A stretch of DNA of 64,000 nt from Cephalopachus bancanus (Eukaryota > Chordata > Mammalia > Primates > Tarsiidae), in assembly GCA_027257055.1 (NCBI GenBank), contig JAPVLO010000275.1, positions 2,046,001-2,110,000 on the forward strand, read 5' to 3'. Positions 1 through 12,273 of the stretch are shown here, piece by piece. The notes below the pieces were generated by a model that was given only the letters and a program-made list of their open reading frames with translations, was not told the origin of the DNA and did no database searches. The position numbers were made by a program, and so were the translations under genes. The first letter of the stretch is position 1, and each line of letters begins with the position of its first letter.

Positions 1-59
1 CTCCTCCTGGTTGTGACTGTGTTTACAAGGCTCCCTGACTATTCTGGCAGGTGTCACTG

Positions 60-95
<36 letters not shown>

Positions 96-1350
96 TTTTT
101 GTTCATTTAAAAAAGATCATTTAGTCAAAGACAGTGCTAGAGGGTTTAAAGAGTGACTTTTATTGGTCACATCGCAACCAGTAAGAAATGCTTTGCAGGT
201 TATCCACATCTTTTGCCGCCTGTTACCATGGGCAGTTCTGGTGACTGTTTTCCAGAGCTAAAATTGACATGTGAGCTGATGGGTTTTGAAATCAGGATCA
301 CTCAGGAAGAGCCAGGTCCTATGACTATGACTAGTTTTCCTGATTCTGAGACTTGGAAGATTTGTTCTAGACACATTCCGGAGAATTCTGCATGGGAATG
401 TGGATGCGCAGTCTGATTTACTACTGATCAATGTCCACACACCCTTCAGGGCCAAGGGCTCCTCCTGCCACCATCCCTGCCCTCCCAGAAGAGTTGAATC
501 TGGCGGGTGACGAACCCAGTGTCCATGAGGGAAGAGGGCCGTGCTGGGTTTCTGCTGAGCCCCTGTTGAGGTTTCAGACTTGCAGTGGAGCCACCTGACC
601 CTGCCCAGCCTCTCCTGTTCTCCTGTCTCATACAGCTTTAAAACGTTTCTACTTGTATTTAAAAATAAACAGGATGGGAGACAAGCGGCATCCCCTGCCC
701 TGCAAAAGTCAGACATTCCAGGGAGGGGGTGGAGGCAGGAAGTTGTGGGGATGGGGCGCACGGACAGCTCTCTCCCAGGACTCAGGGTCCAGGTCCCCCG
801 GTGTCCCCTAGAGGAGGTGTTGACAAACCCGCTGCACGCTCTATGGAAACCGAGTGTGAGCTGAATGCCCTTGAGGCTACCCATGCGGTGTGGGAGCTGC
901 AGCCCTGCCCAACACGGCCCTCCCCAGGCTGCCCTCAAGAGAGGAGCAGGGGAACTTCCCATCAAGGCTTAGATACTGCGTGAGGTCACCCGCCCCAGAG
1001 TCCCTTGCCAGGTCAGGGTGCCAGCCGCTGGGTGTGAGTGGGAGACCCTGCTCCTGGCCTCACCCTTGAGAGGCCCCTTGTGCCGAACTCTGGGGACCTG
1101 GGGCCTTCTGCTGATCAACTATGCATTGTTGGGTCAGGCTTGCTGTGGCTCCCTGGTGACCAGGAATTGCTTGTGTGGGTGTGTTTGGTGCATGCATTGG
1201 GGTCTCAGCGGCCCTAGGCCCACAAGGCGACCCCTTCCCACCCGAAGCCATTGGTGGAGCTTCTCTGGAATTGTTTGCCAAAAGCCCAAGGCAGAATCCA
1301 AGGGTCCAAGACCATTTCCATGGAGCTCATGTTTTTCCTTTCTTCTGTAG
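1..1350. other. GC-rich single-copy DNA, probably intron or 3' UTR
   Basis: No convincing coding exon or known repeat is visible, apart from the trinucleotide tract at 61-92. Open frames here are short, overlap on both strands and lack splice signals. Because a possible last exon with a poly(A) signal follows directly, this stretch may be intron or long 3' UTR of a + strand gene that begins upstream of the window. Confidence 0.4.
61..92. repeat. (TTA)n microsatellite
   Basis: About ten uninterrupted TTA units, followed by a short T/A-rich stretch. It is simple sequence with no visible role. Confidence 0.95.
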
Positions 1351-1632
1351 GAACTTTTTCTGTTTTAACCAGCACCCCCTTGCTTCTGAAGGCCATGTCT
1401 CATCTTTCCTGGATCACTACAGTGAAGTATTACAGTTGTACAGTTCCCAGTCTGGCCTTGGCTTGCTCCGATAAAACTTTGTATGTATTTTGTATGGCAT
1501 AGATTCTATATTGTAATGATGTCCTATGCAAAAAGAAAACAAATTAACGAAATTGTAAATTTTATTGTTTTAACGTGTATGCATGTTTAGTGACGTTTAC
1601 ATTTTGAAATAAAATTTATGATTCATTATTTT
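1351..1632 (+). other. Possible 3'-terminal exon / 3' UTR of an unidentified + strand gene
   Basis: A good acceptor ends at 1350 (pyrimidine run, then TTCTGTAG). It is followed by about 280 bases that become AU-rich and contain TGTATGTATTTTGTATGG-like motifs typical of 3' UTRs. A canonical AATAAA lies at 1608-1613, and the T/G-rich sequence just beyond could serve as a downstream element. No frame across it is convincingly coding, so it would be all or mostly 3' UTR. An alternative is intronic sequence with a chance AATAAA. The gene is not recognised, and its coding part would lie to the left of the window. Confidence 0.4.
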
Positions 1633-1635
1633 ATT

Positions 1636-2457
1636 TGCTGGAGCTAGTTCCTTTAAGGGGCATGTCTCGCAGAGGCTCTGGGAGGAGAAGGGGAAAGAAA
1701 TGGACAAACTCAAGCAGCGGTCATAGGCGGAGGGGCGGGCACATGCCTCCACTCCAGACCTGTACAGAGAGGACTTTGCAGAAGAGTTGGCAAGGATGAC
1801 CTCTGGCTTCCTTAAGAACCTGAATGTCCTCTCCCGTGGCAGCCACCACATCTCTCAACCCTGGATGACTGCTTTCCTCACCCCTCTGCCCAGTTTAGAA
1901 AACCCCGTTTGTAGCCACCAAAGTTCCTACAATCAACCCCAAAATGTGCTGCCGTGGTGATAAGCCTGGGAGCCCGAGGCACCTGGGGAGTTGGAGGGTG
2001 GGTTGTTGATAGCAGGGTCCTTTAAAGTTCCCAGGTGAGCATTAACAGCCCCTGACTGTCCCCGGGCCAGGTGATGTCCTCAACAGAGGCAATGGGAAAC
2101 TCTTGCAACTGGGGGTGGGGATGAGGGTGCCAGGGTTGGGCCCTGTCCTGCAACAGCCACAGCATGTAGAAGGGAGGGGCAGGTGCAGCTGAACGCTCAT
2201 CCCTGCCCAGCGGGAGCCCTTGGCTCATCTGGGCTTCTCACTGCTCTTAAAAGTAAACCTCTTGTTCACAAGGCAGGTGAAAACCACCAAGAAATGTAAA
2301 ATAATACTAATAACAAATGCAGGCAGTGCAGGTGATCAAAGATGGTTTTTCCTGAGGCTCCACTGCCACTGGCAGGCACGTCCTGATGAACCTTTGTTTT
2401 CTGTAGTAGGAGGGGCTACGAGATGATACACAAGCACATACTGAACAGTCACAAAAA
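1636..2457. other. Single-copy intergenic DNA
   Basis: GC-rich, non-repetitive sequence downstream of the putative poly(A) site. Frames on both strands are short and unremarkable. Nothing beyond background is seen. Confidence 0.4.
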
Positions 2458-2780
2458 CAAGCACACATTTTCTTTTTCTTTTTCTTTTTTTGAGTTGGAG
2501 TCTCAGTCTGTCGCCCAGACTGGAGTACAGTGGCCGCTCCCAGCCACTGCAGCCTCGACCTGCTGGGCTCCTGCGATCCTTCCACCTCAGCCTTCCAAGT
2601 AGCTGGAATTACAGGAATGCACTACCACGCCCGGCTGATTTTTTGATTTATTGTAGAGATGAGGTCTCGCTGCCCAGGCGGGTCTCGAACCCGTGGGCTC
2701 AGGCAATCCACTCACCTCAGCCTCCCAAAGGCACGGGATTACAGGCTGAGCCACCGAGCCCGGTTCAAGCACACATTTTC
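2458..2780 (-). mobile_element. Young-type Alu SINE (minus) with 15-bp target duplications
   Basis: A 7SL-derived dimeric SINE at 2473-2765 in inverse orientation (poly-T first, ending CCGAGCCCGG). It is flanked by perfect direct repeats CAAGCACACATTTTC (2458-2472 and 2766-2780), the mark of L1-driven insertion. It belongs to the subtype lacking the AACTTGGT block of the left arm (reads GCTGCCCAGGCGGG on this strand). The left-arm B box is GGGTTCGAGACCC on the sense strand. Confidence 0.95.
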
Positions 2781-4841
2781 AAACAAAGGTCTTTTTGGTG
2801 CAAGACATTGGAGCCCATTCTCGGTTGGAGTATTTTCCCAGAATGGCCACTGTTGTGCCTTCCCAGAGACACTGCTCAGGAATTTCCTCAGATAGCAGAG
2901 GCTGCAGCAGGGATCCACTTCTAAAAATAGTGTGTTGGGAGGATCCCAGACACCTAAAAAATATTGACAGGAAAAAGAAAAAAAGCAACCCGTTAGATAT
3001 GATGTCACTGCTCAGACTTGAAAGAAGTCGTGAGTTCCTGCTGGTGTTTCTTCCCAGAAGATGGAGTGCTCTAACATTCACCGTCCCCTCCTCTCAGGAA
3101 CTGGGGGTCTCCTGAGGACTTGAGAGGCCCCCAGTCATGAAGGAGAGAGGAAACAGGCAGGCAATAGGCTTCCCTGGTGTTTAAAATACAAATGCGTGAG
3201 TACGTGGCAGGCACATGGCAGTTTCTTCTTGTCCTGGACCTGGTGACAAAGGTGAGCAAAAGAAAGCAGTTCCGGGGGAGGTCTATGGCTGACAGGACTT
3301 CTGTGCTGAGGACACTTGGGGACTCAACCACTTCTGCATTTGTAACAGGACTTGGACTCAAAAGTCAGATTTGTGGCAGTTAGGCAAAGTGCTGTGGCTG
3401 GCTGCATCCTGAACAGAGGAAGAGTGGCATCAGGTAAGGGTGGGGCTGCTCTCTCGTCATCCAAGAGGGCAGAGCCTGGCCAAGGCTCCCAACACCGTCT
3501 GCATCCCAAGAGAAGGAAGGACTCGCCATTGCTTGCAGCCAGCCTACCAGCACAAAGTAATGACGGTCACTACCCTCATGTACAAAACCGTGAGAGGTGC
3601 AGGGAGCTCTGTCTGGGTCTCCTGATCCTATCTCCAGGGCTCATTCTGGGCCGGCCCCATCTTAATGTCTCCCAACCTCACAACAACTGGATAATGATTT
3701 ACCTCCGAGTTCTCCAGGAACACCAGGGAGAATCAACCAGAAATGTCAATATGATCCACATAACCAGCTGGCTTCTCTTGCACCTGCTAAGAGGGACCCT
3801 CATCACAGACACCAGTCACTGCTTTCTTATTGTTTTTGGAAAATGGTTATTGCATGCTTTCCTTAGTGAAGAAAACTACGTCCTGTCTTATCTGTCTCCT
3901 GCTCTTTTAACCATAAACACACTCTGGAGGGTTCTCTGAGATCAACTGCTGGTCTGTGGGGGCCAGACGCTCTCAGAGCAGGGAGGATGGCCACATCCCC
4001 AACTCTGCAGAGCTTTCCCTACCATAATCCAGTAAATTTTTTACTGAACCTTCTACTCTCAGAAGACCAACTGCTTGCTAGTTCAGGGAACCGGGGTTAT
4101 AATGGAGAAACACGACCCTCAAATGCAGGAGGGTGAGTGCCTCTGCCGTAGAGGACACAGGACTGAAGGTGGCACACACACGTGTCAGCAATGCCAGTCT
4201 AGTGCTGGGGAGCAGGGGCAGAGTTCATGTTGCATATATTCTTGTGTATGTAGCAAATATTAAACAATAAAAAATTTAAGAGAAAGTTACCTGCTAAAAA
4301 TACCAAGGTGTTTAAAATAGATCTGCTGTCACCAATACCCAATATACTATTGAGTAAAAAGAGCAGGTTACAAAACTGTACAAAAGTATAATCACATTTT
4401 ATAAAAACATTTTTCTCTGTAGCTATATTGCATCTACATATCTGCATGTATAGAAAAAAGGCAGTTAAGAGATAGAACAAACTCAAGCAATTATCTTTAG
4501 GTAGTGGAAAACATGATTTCATTTACTTGTTTTTGCATGTTTTCTATGTTTTCAAAGGCACTCAGGTATAACTTTTGTCATTCATACAAAAGGTAGGTGG
4601 TGCAACGTACCTCCACCCCCACCCCCAGGAAATATCCGCCAGTGTTCATGGACATGCCCTTGGGGAGAGCAAACCTGAACACACTCGACACACCCAATGG
4701 CCGCTTGCACACTGGTGCCATGGCAGGGTGTAGAGCTGAGTGTGTCAGTCTGAGGTCATCCAAAAACAGCACTGCACCAGGCAAGCAGGCTGCAGCAAGT
4801 GCACAAAACACCAAGCAAGGCCACGTACTACATGCGCCTCT
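2781..4841. other. Mostly single-copy DNA, no gene recognised
   Basis: A frame open over about 195 codons (3352-3939, +) has no ATG at its start, no recognisable domain and no flanking splice pattern that I trust, so I do not call it a gene. The AT-rich part at 4250-4580 resembles degraded ancient interspersed repeat but cannot be assigned. The rest shows no structure. Confidence 0.35.
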
Positions 4842-4981
4842 GTAACTGAATATTTATGTACCCCCCAAATTCATATGTTGAAACCTAAACCCCAATAGGA
4901 TGGCACTAGGGAGGCGTGGGCTTTGGGAGGTGATTAGTTCGTGAGGGTGAACCTCATGATGATGTAATCCTCATGAATGGA

Positions 4982-5126
4982 ATTAGAGCCCTTTTTTTAA
5001 GATTCAAAAATATAGTTTATTTAGAAAGAGAGAGGAGGAGGCCAAAGCTAGGAAACACGGTGACCATAGCTCAAAGAGCCACATGGACACACCGGAGTTT
5101 AACAAAGCAATGGCCAGATTAATGCC
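4982..5126 (-). mobile_element. Short polyadenylated retro-insertion (mRNA or LTR 3' end) inside the MLT1 LTR
   Basis: The MLT1 LTR is broken by about 127 bp (4991-5117) that is not LTR. On the minus strand it ends with TAAATAAACTAT, about 17 nt more, and an A run, which is a normal poly(A) signal to tail spacing. Flanking near-direct repeats ATTAGAGCC (4982-4990) and ATTAATGCC (5118-5126) look like a target duplication. It is a 5'-truncated retrocopy of a polyadenylated transcript. Whether the source was a cellular mRNA 3' UTR or an ERV LTR (as in tarsier TINEs) cannot be told by eye. Confidence 0.65.
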
Positions 5127-5220
5127 TTCTTAAGAAGAGACTGGGAGAGATGATATCGCTCTCCAATTTGTGAGGATGCAAGAAGGCTGTCATCTGCAAA
5201 CCAGGAAGAGAGCCCTCACC

Positions 5221-5381
5221 TCCCAAGTAGCCACCATGCCTGGTTAATTTTTTTTTTTAATTTTTTGTAGAGATGAGGTCTTGCTATGTTGCCCAGACTC
5301 GTCTCAAACTCCTGGCCTCAAGCAATTCTCCTGTCTCAGCCTCCCAAAGTGCTGGGATTATAGGCATGAGCCACCACCTAT
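5221..5381 (-). mobile_element. Partial Alu (minus) within the MLT1 LTR
   Basis: Inverse-orientation Alu sequence running from TCCCAAGTAG through TAGAGATGAGGTCTTGC to GGGATTATAGGCATGAGCC. It covers mainly the left monomer and linker, and the poly-A end is missing. The LTR resumes directly after it (TCTGCCAGCACC). Confidence 0.8.
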
Positions 5382-6010
5382 GTCTGCCAGCACCTTGGCT
5401 TCCCTGCCTCCAGAACTGTGAGAAGTAAGTGTCATCCAGTCTATGATAGTTTTGGCAGCCTGAGCTGACTAATACCTATAGACCAAGGGAATGAAACCAC
5501 AGTTAGGACAAGGTGACGCAGAAGGGTCCAATGGGGTTTCAACTATGCCTGCAACATTCCACTTATTTAAGATTTATAGGCATATCTTGTTTTATTGAGT
5601 GTCATTTTTATCGTGCTTCTCAGATACTGAGTTTTTCTACAAACTGAAGATTTGTAGCCACCCTGCAAGTCTATCGGCACCATTTTTCCAGCAGCACTTG
5701 CTCACTTTGTGTCTTGGTCACATTTTGATAATCCTCACAATATTTCAAACCTTTTTACTATTATTATATCTCATGGTAGTCTGTGATCAATGATTTTTAA
5801 TATTGCTGTTGTAGTTGTTTGGGGCACCATAAACCACACCCGTATAGGATAGCTAACTTAATTGATAAATGTGTGCGCTCTGACTGCTCCACCAACCGAC
5901 TGTTTCCTCACTTCTCTTCCTCTCCTCTGGCCTCTCTATTCCCTGTGAAACAACGATATTGAAATTAGGCCAATTCGTAGCCCTACAATGGCCTCTAAGG
6001 GTTCAAGTGA

Positions 6011-6338
<328 letters not shown>

Positions 6339-6510
6339 TTAAATCAAAAGCTAGAAATGATTAAACCAAGTGAGGAAGGCATGTCAGAGGGTTGAAAGCT
6401 AGGCCTCTTGCTCCAAACACTTTGCCAGGCTGTGAATGCACAGGAAAAGTTCTTGAAGGGATTTAAAGTGCCACTCCAATGAACACATACACGATAAGAA
6501 AGCAAAACAG

Positions 6511-6846
<336 letters not shown>

Positions 6847-7354
6847 AAAGCAGGTGTGCAAAGTAGCCTTGCTGCTGATATCAAGAAAGTCTGAACGGTT
6901 TAGATAGAAGACCAAACAAGCCACAGCATTCTCTTAAACCAAAGCCTAGTCTAGAATAAGGCACCAATGCTCTTTAATTCAATTTTGTGAGGACTGAGAG
7001 AGGTGAGGAAGCTTCAGAAGAAAAGTTGGTAGCTAGCAGAGGTGGGTTCGTGAGGTTTAAGGAAAAAAGCCATCTCTATAATGTAAAGGTACAAGGTGAA
7101 GTGTTGATGCAGAAGCTGCAGCAAGTTATCCAGAAGATCTTGATGAAAGTGGCTATACTAAACAACAGATTTTTCAATGAGATTAAACTGCCTTCTAATT
7201 GATGAAGATGCCACATAGGACTTTCAAAGCTAGAGAGGAAAAGTCAAGGTCTGGCTTCAAAGGACAGGCTGATTCTCTTGTTAGGGGCTAATGCAGTTGG
7301 TGACTTTAAGTTAAAGCCAGTGCTCACTTACCTTTTCCAAAATTCTGAACCCTC

Positions 7355-7668
7355 AAGAATATAATAAGCCGGGCTTGGTGGCTCAGCCTGTAATCCCGCG
7401 CTTTGGGAGGCTGAAGTGAGTAGATTGCCTGAGCCCGCGGGTTTGAGACCCAACTGGGCAACTTGGTGAGACCTCATCTCTACAATAAATCAAAAATCAG
7501 CCATTCGTGGTAGCACATGCCTGTAATTCCAGCTACTTGGAAGGCTGAGGTGGAAGGATTGCCGGAGCCCAGCAGGTTGAGGCTGCAGTGGCCGGGAGCG
7601 GCCACTGCACTCCAGTTTGGGCAACAGAGTGAGACTCCAACTCAAAAAAAAAAAAAAGAATATAATAA
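7355..7668 (+). mobile_element. Young-type Alu (plus) in Tigger1, 13-bp TSD
   Basis: Alu at 7368-7655 with perfect target repeats AAGAATATAATAA at 7355-7367 and 7656-7668. It has the family head GCCGGGCTTGGTGGCTCAGC, full-length left arm (CAACTTGGTGAGACC) and the palindromic GTGGCCGGGAGCGGCCAC. The tail is a clean A run. Confidence 0.95.
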
Positions 7669-8938
7669 ATCTATTGTACCTGTGCTCAGAAATGGAATAA
7701 CAAAGTCTAGATGATAACATGTCTGTTTACAACATAGTTTAATAAAAATTTTAAGCCCACTGTTGAGACCTACTGCTCAGAACAAGAGGCTCCTTTCAAA
7801 ATATCACTACTCACTGGCTATGTACCTAATTGCCTAAGGGCTCTGATGAAAATGTACAAGGAGATTAATGTCATTTTCATGCCTGCTGAAACAACATCCA
7901 TTCTGCAGCCCACGGATCAAGGAGTAATTTTGACTTTCAAGTTTTAGCATTTTAGAACTACATTTCATAAAGCTATAGCTGCCATAGATTGTGATTCGTC
8001 TGACAGATCTGGACAAAGTAAATTGAAAACCTTCTGGAAAGTTGTCACCATTCTAGACACCATTAAGAACATTTGTGATTCATGGGAGGAGGAGAAAATA
8101 TCAACATTAACAGGAGTTTTGAAGAAGCTGATCTTGTCCCTCATGAATAACTTTGAGGAGTTCAAGACTTTAGTGGATAAAGTAGCTGCAGATGTGGCAG
8201 AAATAGCAAGATAACTAGAATTAGAAATGAAGCCTGAAGATGGGACTGAATCACTGCAATCTCACGATCAAACTTGAACAGATGAATTTCTTCCTAGGGA
8301 TGAACAAAGAAAGTGGTTTCTTGAAATAGACTCTCCTGTTGAAGACACTACGAACATTTTTGGGATGACAACTAAGGATTTAGTTAATATATTATATAAA
8401 CTTAGTTGATAAAGCATTGGCAGGCTTTGAGAGGACTGACTTCAGTTTTGAAAGAGGTTCTACTGTGAGTCAAATCCTATCAAACAGCATCTCACGCTCA
8501 GAGGAATCTTTCAGGAAAGGAAGAGTCAGTTGATGCAGCAAACTTCATTGCTATCTTATTTTAAGAAATTACCACAACCACCCCAACTTTCAATAACCAT
8601 GACCCTGATCAGTCAGCAGTCATCAACATTGAGGCAAGACCCTGCACCAGCAAAAAGATCACAACTCGCCAAAGGCTTAGATGGTCATTAGCAGTTTTTA
8701 GCAAAAGTATTTTTTTAATTAGGGTATGTACGTTATTTTTCACATAATGATAAGTTGTATCTCTTCCCCCCTTCCACTTCTTGCTGTGGCACACTTAATA
8801 CACTGTAGTGTAGTGTAAACTTAACTTTTAAATGCACTGGGAAACCAAACAATTTGTGTGACTCGCTTTTGTTTTGTGATATTTTGTTTACTAGGGTGGT
8901 CTAGAACTGAACCTGCAATATTTCTGAGAATTATAACT

Positions 8939-9519
8939 GGGTGGTGGGAACAACGGGGTTTGTTTTCCTTTGTCTGTATTTGCTCTAGGTTTGAAATGTT
9001 TGACAATTTGACAATCTGTGACATGGCTCAGAGATATGGGTCCTGTGTGTCATCTGGGCTCTTCTAGCTCCAGGGAAGCCTGCAGACCATGCCTGCAATG
9101 TTCAGACTGAAGCGTACGCAGATGACTGCGAGAGGGCTGTGACAAGGCTGTGACCAGGCAGCTCCCTGCGCTGGGCAGAGCTTTGCACCGAAGTGGGGCG
9201 CTGTCTGGGAGTCTGGCACCCGGAGCACAGCCCTTGGCTTGGACACAACCTATCTAACAACATGGAATGAAAATAGAGCTGCTGCAGCCAGAGAGGAGGG
9301 GGACCAAGATCCTTGCTCGAAGTCTCTAAAACAAGAGTAGGTTTCATTGGTCTGAGACCATGGAAGGATGCTTCCCTGAGTGCAGGCAGGGGTTGGAGTC
9401 ACCTGGCACCTGGAGGTGCCTGAGCACAGTCGGGGTGGGGAGTTATTCTCGGCAACTGACGCTGTCCCCTTAGGTAGCCATTGGAAATAGTTGATTTCCC
9501 TTCATGAATACAACAGGGT
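8939..9519. other. Single-copy DNA between Tigger1 and an Alu
   Basis: GC-balanced, non-repetitive sequence. Frames on both strands are under 85 codons and show no recognisable motif or splice pattern. Confidence 0.4.
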
Positions 9520-9858
9520 AAGGAAGGCATGCTCCGGGCAGGCTCGGTGGTTCAGCCTGTAATTCCAGCACTTTGGGAGGCTGAGGCAAGTGGACTGCCT
9601 GAGCCCGCGGGTTCGAGACCCACCTGGGCAACTTGGTGAGACTTTGTCTCTACAATAGATCAAAAATTAGCCGGGCGGAGTAGCGCATGCCTGTAGTTGT
9701 GGCTACTTGGAAGGCTGAGGTGGTAGGATCGCTGGAGCCCAGCAGGTCGAGGTTGTGGTGGCTGGGAATGTGTTGCTGCCCTTCAGTTTGGCTGACAGAG
9801 TGAGACTCCAACTCAAAAAAAAAAAAAAAAAAAAAGAAAAGAAAAGAAGGCATGCTCC
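9520..9858 (+). mobile_element. Young-type Alu (plus), about 15-bp TSD
   Basis: Alu at 9536-9843, full left-arm subtype, with B box CGCGGGTTCGAGACCC. The right arm has diverged (GTGGCTGGGAATGTGTTGC replaces the palindrome). Target repeats AGGAAGGCATGCTCC (left) and AAGAAGGCATGCTCC (right) enclose it. A long A-rich tail precedes the right repeat. Confidence 0.94.
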
Positions 9859-10299
9859 ATATACAGTTGGTGATGGTTGTAAAACTGATTGAGAAAGTGC
9901 TAGTGAAAATACTTTAAAAAGTGAAACAGCAAAATATGCTTATTTTATGGAGTGTTGAGCCTTGCTGTTCAAGGATTTTGAAAGTAATTTAGTTATTGGT
10001 TTTATTTTTAAAATTTAGAAAGTTTAATCAAAGTAATATATAGGAACAAAGTTTTTTTTTAAATACCGAGAAAAGAAAAAGAAAAAGAAAAACCTAACAA
10101 GATGTCTCTCTTCACCCCTTCCACCCCTTGATACCCACCCGCCTACCAGTTTCACCACTCCAGGGCTTAACCTTTTTAAAATAATTTCTGTTGAAATATT
10201 TTTGGTTATTCCCTTCTTCCTTAATAAATGCCAGTCCTACTTTGTGGTTTATGAGCACTTGACAAAATATGGTGGCTTCCTACCATGAAAGAGGAATAT

Positions 10300-10522
10300 A
10301 GTTGCCCCCTGAACAACATGGATCTGAACTGCATTGGTCCACTTACGTGCAGGTTTTCTTCAGCCTCTGTCACCCCTGAGCACAACCAGCCTCTCCTCTC
10401 CCGTCTCCTGCTCCTTCTCCTCAATTACTCAGCGTGAAGATGGTGAGGCTTGATCCACTTCTACTTGCTGAATGGTAAGTGTATTTTCTCTTCATTATGA
10501 CTCTTTTATTTATTTTATAATA
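10300..10522 (+). mobile_element. Pogo/Tigger-type DNA transposon fragment
   Basis: Contains GTTGCCCCCTGAACAACATG, then CTGCATTGGTCCACTTACG and a GTCACCCCTGAGCACAACCA-like run, in the order of a common primate non-autonomous pogo-family repeat. It stops where the L1 3' end begins, so the right terminus is missing. The exact subfamily is unsure. Confidence 0.55.
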
Positions 10523-10524
10523 GA

Positions 10525-11922
10525 AATAATATTTATTTTATTTCAATAGCTTTAGGGGCCCAAATGGCTTCTGGCTACATGGATGCATTGTATAGTGGTG
10601 AAGATGTCTGGGCTTTAAGTGTACTTGTCACCCCACTAGTGCACACTAAACCCAACAGGTGATTTGTCATCTCTCCCTCTCCTCGTCTCCCTTCTGAGTC
10701 TCTAATGTCCATTATTCCTTTCTCTATACCTTTGCAGATCCTTAGTTTAGCTTCACTCATAAGTGAGAACATGTGGTGTTTGGTTTTCTGTTCCTGCGTT
10801 ACTTCACTTAGGGTGATGGTTTCCAATGCTATGCAAGTTGCTGCAAAAGACTTTCATTATTTCATTCTTTTTGATGGCTGGGTAGTATTTCCTGGTGTGT
10901 GTGATTTCTCTGAGAAATTTCCATAGTGATTTCCATAGAGGCTGTACTAATTTACATGCCCACCAACAGTGTATCAGTGTTCCCTTTTCACATCTGTGTC
11001 AGCAGCTACTGTTCTTTGATTTTTTTTTTAAATAATGGCCATTCTGACTGGTGAAAGATGGTATCTCATTGTGTTTTAATTTGCATTTCCCTAATGATGA
11101 GTGATGTTGAGCATTTTTTCATGTATTTGTTGGCCATTTGTATATCTTCTTTTGAGGGATAGCTGTTCATGTCTTTTACTCGCTTTTTTTTTTTTTTTTG
11201 AGTTGGAGTCTCACTCTGTCACCCAGACTGGAGTGCAGTGGCTGCTCCCAGCCACCACAGCCTCGACCTGCTGGGCTCCGGCGATCCTTCCGCCTCAGCC
11301 TTCCAAGTAGCTGAACTACAGGCGCACGCTACCACGCCCAGCTCATTTTGATTTATTGTAGAGATGAGGTCTCACCAAGTGGCCCAGGCGGGTCTCAAAC
11401 CCGCAGGCTTAGGCAATCCACTCACCTCAACCTCCCAAAGGCACGGAATTACAGGCTGAGCCACCGAACCTGGCTGTTTGCTCACTTTTTAATGGGCTTA
11501 TTTGTTTTTCTCTTGCTGATTTGTTTGAGTTCTTTGTAGATTCTGGATATTAGTCTTGTGTCAGATGTATAGTCTGTGAATATTTTCTCCTGTTCTATAG
11601 GTTGTCTGTTTACTCTGTGGATTCTTTCGTTTGCTGGGCTGAAGCTTTTTAGTTTAATTAAATCCCACTGACTTATTTTTTATTTTGTTGCATTTGTTTT
11701 TGGGGTCTTAGACCCAAATTCTTTGCCTAGGCCAATGTCCAGAAGTGTTTCCTAGGTTTTCTTCTAGAGTTTTTATGGATTCAGGTCTTACATTTAAGTC
11801 TTTAATCCATCATGAGTTAATTTTTATATATGGTGAGAGACAGGGATCCAGTTTCATCTCCTGCATGTGGCTACCCAATTTTCCCAACACCATTACTGAA
11901 TGGATAAATTACCCCATTTTAC
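10525..11922 (-). mobile_element. L1 3' portion (L1MA-like), minus strand, with an Alu inside
   Basis: Reads as the reverse complement of an L1 3' UTR and the end of ORF2: CATAAGTGAGAACATGTGG, GGCTGTACTAATTTACATGCC, TAATTTGCATTTCCCTAATGA, GTCTTACATTTAAGTCTTTAATCC. These are diagnostic of primate and eutherian L1. An Alu (11183-11475) interrupts it. The element is 5' truncated and its ORF2 is full of stops. Confidence 0.9.
11183..11475 (-). mobile_element. Young-type Alu (minus) inside the L1
   Basis: Poly-T followed by AGTTGGAGTCTCACTCTGTC, ending GCCACCGAACCTGGC. It belongs to the full left-arm subtype. The L1 sentence is broken and resumes either side (TCTTTTACTCGC / TTTGCTCACTTTTTAATGGG), so target repeats are present but degraded. 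Confidence 0.9.
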
Positions 11923-12046
11923 GACAGGAATAATATCTTTCTATGAGTTTAATAATGTTCCCTAAATATTTAGTAATCAAGATTTCCTTCAAATTCAAAT
12001 AAAAAATACATATACTTATTAATCTAAATAACAAATATATATGTAT

Positions 12047-12273
12047 TTATTCATGTATTTGTTCTTTCTTTTAAGTGATGGAAACATGAAGGACTCAGTG
12101 CCACAGTACATTTTGATAGTGTTTGTTAAGGCTTGTTCAGCTCAGTCAACTTTGTTTCTTACTAATATAAATCAAGCTTGTTCCAGTTCCGCAAAGACTC
12201 CACCACACAGTCTTGAGGATGGAGAAAAATCACTGGCTTTTCATGTGCTCCTATTGTGGCTTCTTCACTTAGA
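12047..12273 (-). terminator. Probable 3' UTR and poly(A) signal of the small minus-strand gene
   Basis: After the proposed stop at 12274 the minus strand runs about 220 bases to GAATAAATACATA, which holds an AATAAA at about 12052-12047, followed by AT-rich DNA. This supports the exon at 12274-12307 as the last exon. Confidence 0.5.

Larger units (their letters stand above)
4842..5478 (+). mobile_element. MLT1-like MaLR solo LTR, carrying two insertions
   Basis: Sequence begins TG and contains the diagnostic runs TTCATATGTTGAAACCTAA, GGGAGGTGATTAG and CCTCCAGAACTGTGAGAA, then ends near GACTAATACC, all in MLT1 order. Two later insertions split it: a polyadenylated retrosequence at 4991-5117 and part of an Alu at 5221-5381. 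Without these it is about 350 bp, as expected for a solo LTR. No internal region is present. Confidence 0.8.

Noticed and set aside
3352..3939. 195-codon open frame on the + strand
   Set aside because: It lacks an ATG start, domains and a coherent exon context. Length alone is not enough.
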